DNA from: Dongia deserti
GTDB lineage: Bacteria; Pseudomonadota; Alphaproteobacteria; Dongiales; Dongiaceae
Length of the DNA stretch: 64,000 nucleotides
Direction of reading: 5' to 3'
Assembly: GCF_003574735.1 (NCBI RefSeq)
Contig: NZ_QORW01000009.1
Span: forward strand, 1 to 64,000
A program made the position numbers and the translations under genes. The notes below the pieces were generated by a model. The model was not told the DNA's origin, ran no database searches, and saw only the letters and a list, made by a program, of their open reading frames with translations. The first letter of the stretch is position 1, and each line of letters starts with the position of its first letter. This document shows positions 59,756-64,000 of the stretch, one piece after another.

Positions 59756-60397
59756 ATGATCGAAGGACCATGGTTCATTTGGATGCACTTTCCGAAGTGC
59801 GCTGGCTCGGCGACTGAGGCAGCATTGCGAAGGCTATACCTCGGAAAGCCTGGCTACACGTTCGATCAGCCGGCTCCGGCTTGGCACGAAAATGTCGCAC
59901 AGCGAATGAAGCGCGTTCCTGGATTTGCGCCCGGCGATCGCACGATCATCTGCAACTTCCGGCGCCTGCCATCCTGGATCATCAGCCGGGTGCGCTACGA
60001 GCAGTCCCAGCCACCCCACCATGCCGCTCCGCGCGAGATGTTCCTTTCCGGCCGATTCTTTGAGAACGATGGAAGCATCAATACCGCAGAGGGGTATGTG
60101 AAGCACTACATGGCCGCCAACAAATGGATTAGGGCCGAGCATCTTGCTGAAGATTTCGAGAAGGCATTCGGCGTCTCAGCACCGATTGAGCGTGTGAACG
60201 AGACGTCACCAGAAGTATCGGATGTTCGGTTCCACCTGAGTAGGGATGACATCGTTCGGCTCTATGAAATTTGCCCCACATGGGCTGCGCTTGAACGCAA
60301 GCTATACGGCTCCCTCGCCGTTGAGGAGGCGCAGAGCGGATGGCCAAGTTTCGCATCCACACCAGCGGGCTGCGGAAACCAGGGTCGGACGGCGTGA
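59756..60397 (+). CDS. Sulfotransferase-family-like protein
   Basis: 213 residues. The opening WFIWMHFPKCAGSATEAALRRL (about 6-27) has the P-loop pattern of membrane-glycan sulfotransferases (HxPKxAGT type), here with Ser-Ala in the last positions. The rest (NFRRLPSWIISRVRYE, RAEHLAEDFEKAFG, LSRDDIVRLYEICP) fits the same family's shape. It would transfer sulfate to a sugar hydroxyl of the surface glycan. Whether the altered P-loop still binds PAPS is unclear. ATG 59756 was chosen as the only ATG before the motif; GC content is lower than in the core genes. Confidence 0.7.
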   Translation: MIEGPWFIWMHFPKCAGSATEAALRRLYLGKPGYTFDQPAPAWHENVAQRMKRVPGFAPGDRTIICNFRRLPSWIISRVRYEQSQPPHHAAPREMFLSGRFFENDGSINTAEGYVKHYMAANKWIRAEHLAEDFEKAFGVSAPIERVNETSPEVSDVRFHLSRDDIVRLYEICPTWAALERKLYGSLAVEEAQSGWPSFASTPAGCGNQGRTA

Positions 60398-60951
60398 TAG
60401 AGATCACTGTCGGTCTCCGCAGTAGAGACATGGCGGTCCGTTTTGGCCTCCGATATCATCGAGCCCGGCTCAATCCAGAGCGAGCCGCGGCGCTTTCCAT
60501 TGTGCCCAAGGTGGCGACGCTGATCGCCTAAACCCTCTCGGCAGATGGATCGACAAGATGGGCATCAAACTCGATTTCTAGGCGCATTGCAGTTTCCGCA
60601 CGTTGCCGGCGCTGTCCTTCACGATGAGGGTCGCCGTTTTCTCTGCGGATACAACATGGCTAGTATTGTCCCAGAGATTCCAGAACTCCGACGTCCATTC
60701 CTTAGCGCTGTTGCTCATCAGCAGCCTTGATACGACAACGTGTCGCTGCTAAATGCCAAAGAGGGTGGATGCAGTCGCCCATTGTTGCCTCGTCAGCTGC
60801 AGCAGCCGTTCGCTGCGAATCCACCGAGATCGGCCGCGCTGCATCGCAGGAGAGGCCAAGACTTGGGGCAGAGGCACATTGGGGCCCAATTACCGTCGCA
60901 TATGGCTCGTGAGCCATCCGGGAACTTGGCGCCCTAGAGGGGTCTTGCGCT
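60398..60951. other. Low-GC intergenic region with gene debris
   Basis: 554 bases. Apart from the small minus-strand frame at 60578-60718, only short overlapping frames are seen; a tail reading RWIDKMGIKLDF (about 60543-60580, plus strand) looks like a broken protein end. No insertion-sequence ends or transposase motifs are visible. I regard it as decayed acquired DNA. Confidence 0.4.
60578..60718 (-). CDS. Possible small protein, 46 residues
   Basis: The frame starts MSNSAKEWTSEFWNLWDN and ends in KLQCA before TAG. An AAGG lies about eight bases upstream of the ATG. Codon use in its second half is typical of the genome, but the protein has no signal peptide, helix or family I know. It could also be the last part of a larger broken gene, or chance. 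Confidence 0.3.
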   Translation of the reverse strand: MSNSAKEWTSEFWNLWDNTSHVVSAEKTATLIVKDSAGNVRKLQCA

Positions 60952-61686
60952 ATGCCTGATGAACAAACGGAACCTGTTTATGCGCACGACGGCTATTGTC
61001 CAGTCTGCCAGAAGCCGGTACGCTTTGCTGCAGCTGGCTCCTGGTACCGTCAGCACCTCCTGTGCCCGCTATGCCAGTCTGTGGTGAGAGAGCGTGCGCT
61101 CGCCCTCATCCTGTTTGAGGAGCGCCCAAACTGGCGAACGCTTACCATTCACGAATCCTCGCCTTTGAACCGCGGCATATCGGCAAAGCTTAAGGCTGAG
61201 GGTGGAAACTACATTCCTTCCCATTACTTCCCCGATCAACCCCTTGGCATAGAATTTCGAGGGTTCCGCAACGAGAACCTCGAACGCCAGACATTTCCAG
61301 ATGACAGCCTGGACATTGTCATATCTCTGGACGTCATGGAGCACGTCTTTCACCCTGATTTGGTCTATTCCGAGATATACCGGACGCTCAAGCCTGGTGG
61401 CGTCTATCTCCACACCTTTCCCATCGCCAAAACCATGGTGCCGGCGTTTCGCCAGCGCGCCCGCCTGGAGGAGGATGGGACGGTGTGCCATCTGGTCGAG
61501 CCACCGCAGTACCATGGCAATCCAGTGGACGCACAGGGATCACTTGTAACCTACGACTATGGATATGAGGTGGACCGCCAGATCGCTGCTTGGGCGCCAT
61601 TCGACGTGCGCGTGACGCGCTTCTGGGACCAGACGCACGGAATTATCGGCGATTACACGGAAGTTGTGATCTGCACGAAGCCCTGA
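60952..61686 (+). CDS. Class I SAM-dependent methyltransferase with N-terminal zinc-ribbon-like segment
   Basis: 244 residues. The first 45 have two CxxC knuckles (CPVC and CPLC, about residues 15 and 38), then a methyltransferase domain with DIVISLDVMEHVFHPDL (about 118-134) and LKPGGVYLHTFPI. Motif I is replaced by LTIHESSPLN, which is unlike the usual GxGxG. Methyltransferases with a small Cys-rich head occur in sugar and antibiotic pathways. It lies in the low-GC end of the island and may modify the surface glycan; this is inference. Confidence 0.75.
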   Translation: MPDEQTEPVYAHDGYCPVCQKPVRFAAAGSWYRQHLLCPLCQSVVRERALALILFEERPNWRTLTIHESSPLNRGISAKLKAEGGNYIPSHYFPDQPLGIEFRGFRNENLERQTFPDDSLDIVISLDVMEHVFHPDLVYSEIYRTLKPGGVYLHTFPIAKTMVPAFRQRARLEEDGTVCHLVEPPQYHGNPVDAQGSLVTYDYGYEVDRQIAAWAPFDVRVTRFWDQTHGIIGDYTEVVICTKP

Positions 61687-61771
61687 TAGTCCCGGCCACC
61701 GCCTAGACCTATGCATTTGCATGAGGTGACGACGCCTTGTAGTTTGGTAAGAAATTTGAAGGAGGTGTCGC

Positions 61772-62608
61772 TTGCGCAGTGTTCCGGCAAGATTTCGAAC
61801 CCTCTCCGACGAGCAATGGACCAACCTTCTTGTGAGAAGTGTTCATGAGCCCGTCATCGATGGTTTCGAGTTTCCTCGTTTTCCCGCCGACGTAGTGCAG
61901 TCGAACTTTGTCGGATCGTCAAACGAGACCGCCCTTCGCGAGGCCTCGAAATTCTACTCCTTCGTCAAGGACAATGCTCGGTCGTTGGAGTCGCCAATTT
62001 CGGATGACAGCGTGCTACTGGATTTCGGGTGCGGCTGGGGACGCTTCCTGCGCTTCTTCTGGCGTGACCTGCCCGCAGATCAGATCATCGGCGTGGATGT
62101 CGATCCGGTAATTCTATCCGAATGCCGCAAAGCCGGCATCCAAGCGCATCTCCAGCACATCGAGCCGGTTGGCAAGTTGGCTCTGGCCGATCGAAGCGTC
62201 TCGCACATCATTGCATACAGCGTCTTCACCCATCTGCCTGAGAATGTCCACCAGCACTGGCTGGACGAACTGGCGCGCGTTGCCAAGCCCGGTTGCGTGT
62301 TTGTCTGCACCACCGAACCGCGACGCTTTCTCGACTTCGTTGCGGGTATTCTCCCGGATTCGCCCTCTCGCTGGCACGCCGCGCTGAGACGCGCCGCCGG
62401 CAATATCGAAGATAAGAAGAGGCAGTTCGATGCGGGCCAATTTGTCTACATCCCGACCGGGGGCGGGGACTTTAGAGACAAGACCGTGTACGGAGATGCT
62501 GTGATTCCGCCGTCCTACATCGAACGGGTTTGGTCCTCGAGATTCGCCGTGCGGTCCTATCACGAGGAAGGCTTCTGGCAAGCCGCCGTCGTGCTCCAGA
62601 AAGAATAG
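61772..62608 (+). CDS. Class I SAM-dependent methyltransferase
   Basis: 278 residues from TTG 61772, which has AAGGAGGTG five bases upstream, so the start is convincing despite the codon. Motif I is VLLDFGCGWGRFLRFF (about 76-91), motif II VDVDPVILSECRKAG, and SHIIAYSVFTHLPENVHQHW matches the post-motif region. The fold is clear; the acceptor is not. It is the last gene of the low-GC part, before xthA. A sugar or glycan O-methylation is plausible given the neighbours. Confidence 0.85.
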   Translation: MRSVPARFRTLSDEQWTNLLVRSVHEPVIDGFEFPRFPADVVQSNFVGSSNETALREASKFYSFVKDNARSLESPISDDSVLLDFGCGWGRFLRFFWRDLPADQIIGVDVDPVILSECRKAGIQAHLQHIEPVGKLALADRSVSHIIAYSVFTHLPENVHQHWLDELARVAKPGCVFVCTTEPRRFLDFVAGILPDSPSRWHAALRRAAGNIEDKKRQFDAGQFVYIPTGGGDFRDKTVYGDAVIPPSYIERVWSSRFAVRSYHEEGFWQAAVVLQKE

Positions 62609-62721
62609 CGAGCAATCCGCCGTGCTCTCTGACGAACCCGGCAAGTATCGTTGCTCTTGTCATCGGACATTTTCCCGACTAGATGAGCGGGTTTCGTAGG
62701 ACTGTCTCGATATCCACCCCC

Positions 62722-63507
62722 ATGCGCCTCGTCACCTGGAACATCAACTCCCTCCGCCTCCGCCTCGACCTGCTGCGCCGGCTGGTGCAGGAGGAGCAGC
62801 CCGATGTCATCTGCCTGCAGGAGATCAAGGTGCAGGACAGCGAGTTTCCGGAAGAGGAGCTCAAGAGCCTGGGCTATCCCCACATCCTGCGCCACGGGAT
62901 GAAGAGCTATAACGGCGTCGCCATCCTGTCGCGCCTGCCGTTCCTGGCCAAGGATCCGCAGAACTGGTGCGACAAGGGCGATTCCAGGCACGGCCGCGTG
63001 GTGCTGGGCGGCGATCTCGATCTGCAGAATTTCTACGTGCCGGCGGGCGGCGACATTCCGGACGCGAAGAAGAACGTGAAGTTCGCCCACAAGCTCCAGT
63101 TCCTGGACGAGATGCACGCTCATTTCCAGAACGCACGCCGCCGGAAGAAGAGCATCATGGTCGGCGACCTCAACATCGCGCCCCTGGAGCATGACGTGTG
63201 GTCGCACAAGCAGCTGCTCGACGTGGTCAGCCACACGCCGATCGAGGTGGAGAAGCTGACCGGCATCAAGGCGGCCGGCACATGGGTCGACGCCGTCCGC
63301 CACTTCGTGCCGGAGAGCGAGAAGCTCTTTTCCTGGTGGAGCTACCGGTCGCCCGACTGGACCAGGAACGACCGCGGCCGGCGCCTCGACCACATCTGGG
63401 TCACGCCCGATTTGCAGAAGGATTTGAAGGCCGCCCGCATTCGCCGCGACATGCGCAGCTGGAAACAGCCCTCGGACCATGTGGCGGTGATTTTGGATTT
63501 CGGATAG
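62722..63507 (+). CDS. xthA: Exodeoxyribonuclease III
   Basis: 261 residues. All catalytic motifs of the exonuclease III/AP endonuclease family are visible: LVTWNINSLRLRL (residue 3 on), LQEIKVQD with the metal-binding Glu, GDLNIAP, and the C-terminal SDHVAVILDF with the catalytic Asp-His. It repairs abasic sites and digests 3' ends in DNA. ATG 62722 was chosen because MRLVTWNIN is the family start. In relatives I recall it following lolA, so the island lies between the two. Confidence 0.95.
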   Translation: MRLVTWNINSLRLRLDLLRRLVQEEQPDVICLQEIKVQDSEFPEEELKSLGYPHILRHGMKSYNGVAILSRLPFLAKDPQNWCDKGDSRHGRVVLGGDLDLQNFYVPAGGDIPDAKKNVKFAHKLQFLDEMHAHFQNARRRKKSIMVGDLNIAPLEHDVWSHKQLLDVVSHTPIEVEKLTGIKAAGTWVDAVRHFVPESEKLFSWWSYRSPDWTRNDRGRRLDHIWVTPDLQKDLKAARIRRDMRSWKQPSDHVAVILDFG

Positions 63508-63508
63508 T

Positions 63509-63533
63509 CCCCTCCCCCATTTTTGGGGAGGGG
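63509..63533. repeat. Palindrome between convergent genes
   Basis: CCCCTCCCC and GGGGAGGGG flank a seven-base loop of mainly T. It lies right after the xthA stop and before the end of the minus-strand gene at 63556, so it may act as a two-way terminator. It is of the same type as 7391-7413. Confidence 0.6.
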
Positions 63534-63555
63534 TCGCCGCGAGTCGTGCCGCCCT

Positions 63556-64000
63556 CTAACTCCGCTCGAAATCCACTGCCATCGTGTTGCCGCCGCACAC
63601 CAGAACGCCGACGCGCTCGTCCGGGGCGGGCTTGTAGGCGCCGCTGAGCAGGGCGGCGAAGGCCGCGGCGCCGCCCGGTTCCGCCACCACGCGCAGTGCC
63701 TGCCACAGCGCACGCTCGGCCGCGCGGATCGCCTCGTCCGGCACCAGCACCGATTCCGCCACATAGCGCTGCGCGATCGGGAACATGAGCGTGCCGACCT
63801 GCTTCGGCGCCAGCGAGTCCGCGGCGATGCCGCCGGCCGGCGCCTCCACCGGGCAGCCCGCCTGGCGCGCCATGTGGAGCGTCGGCGCCGCCTCCGGCTC
63901 CACCGCCACGATCTTGTGCCGGCCGGCGCTCCACGCCGCCATGCCGCCGATGAGGCCGCCGCCGCCCACCGCCACCAGCCAGGTGGTCGCGGCTGGCGCC
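63556..64000 (-). CDS. PLP-dependent threonine/serine dehydratase family, N-terminal part outside the window
   Basis: The 148 residues seen are the C-terminal half of a fold-type II PLP enzyme. AVGGGGLIGGMAAW is the glycine-rich phosphate loop, then VAVEPEAAPTLHMA, and the C-terminal GGAAAFAALLSGAY and VLVCGGNTMAVDFE complete the dehydratase core. The catalytic Lys lies in the missing part. It would deaminate threonine or serine, or racemise serine. It is convergent with xthA. Confidence 0.85.
   Translation of the reverse strand, partial: APAATTWLVAVGGGGLIGGMAAWSAGRHKIVAVEPEAAPTLHMARQAGCPVEAPAGGIAADSLAPKQVGTLMFPIAQRYVAESVLVPDEAIRAAERALWQALRVVAEPGGAAAFAALLSGAYKPAPDERVGVLVCGGNTMAVDFERS

Overview
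The window reads as chromosomal DNA of a GC-rich alphaproteobacterium, most likely of the Rhodospirillales type. That placement is inference. It rests on the gene neighbourhoods (murJ next to glnD; a Tim44-like gene beside fxsA, mltA and smr; a dapC-like gene, ftsK, lolA and xthA in one stretch), the compact overlapping genes and the uniform high GC of the core genes. I see no rRNA, tRNA or CRISPR array.

Layout. 1-2,900: two glycosyltransferases on the minus strand among palindromic repeats. 3,000-7,000: a large ABC protein with a degenerate ATPase, a cyclic-nucleotide-binding protein and a small methyltransferase-like protein. 7,000-12,900: a minus-strand unit with an XRE regulator, smr, the lactate-utilisation genes lutC/lutB/lutA, mltA and a Tim44-like gene. 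13,000-17,100: fxsA, a histidine phosphatase, an AraC regulator, then a small accessory patch (two DUF1801 proteins around a nuclease-like DUF3883 protein). 17,400-24,200: sugar metabolism (TIM-barrel isomerase plus Gfo/Idh oxidoreductase), an accessory membrane-anchored DUF2272-like protein, an EamA transporter, an SGNH hydrolase and an aldo-keto reductase. 24,300-24,840: two tandem paralogous exported micropeptides. 24,900-30,800: a FIST protein, tesA, and the divergent ABC ATPase/FtsX-type permease pair, then a PAS protein. 30,900-35,400: murJ and glnD. 35,440-35,820: a GIY-YIG nuclease pseudogene inside a perfect 38-bp inverted repeat. 36,600-47,500: a mix of transport and metabolic genes with dapC-like, ftsK, sulfotransferase, lolA and glutamine-amidotransferase genes. 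47,600-62,600: a surface-polysaccharide island. 62,700-64,000: xthA and the edge of a PLP-dependent dehydratase.

The polysaccharide island supplies UDP-xylose (uxs), UDP-galactose-type sugars (galE), and an aminotransferase plus acetyltransferase/ketoisomerase fusion that would make an N-acetylated 3-amino-dideoxyhexose. It also has a polyprenyl-phosphate-type glycosyltransferase, a GtrII-type membrane glucosyltransferase, a 1,630-residue multi-domain glycosyltransferase, and a sulfotransferase and methyltransferases at its lower-GC right end. It sits between lolA and xthA, which I recall as neighbours in many relatives.

The most unusual content is repeat biology. (i) A 37-bp palindromic element with constant flanks, a constant loop and a variable but still self-complementary stem occurs as inward-facing doublets; one doublet encloses a GIY-YIG nuclease pseudogene. 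This resembles the REPIN/RAYT relationship, with a GIY-YIG nuclease in place of the transposase. (ii) Four inverted arrays of a 7-bp unit fill or border intergenic gaps, providing start codons and a protein tail. (iii) About 100-bp palindromic elements separate genes that would otherwise be coupled. The tandem micropeptides at 24.3-24.8 kb are the other candidate for something undescribed.
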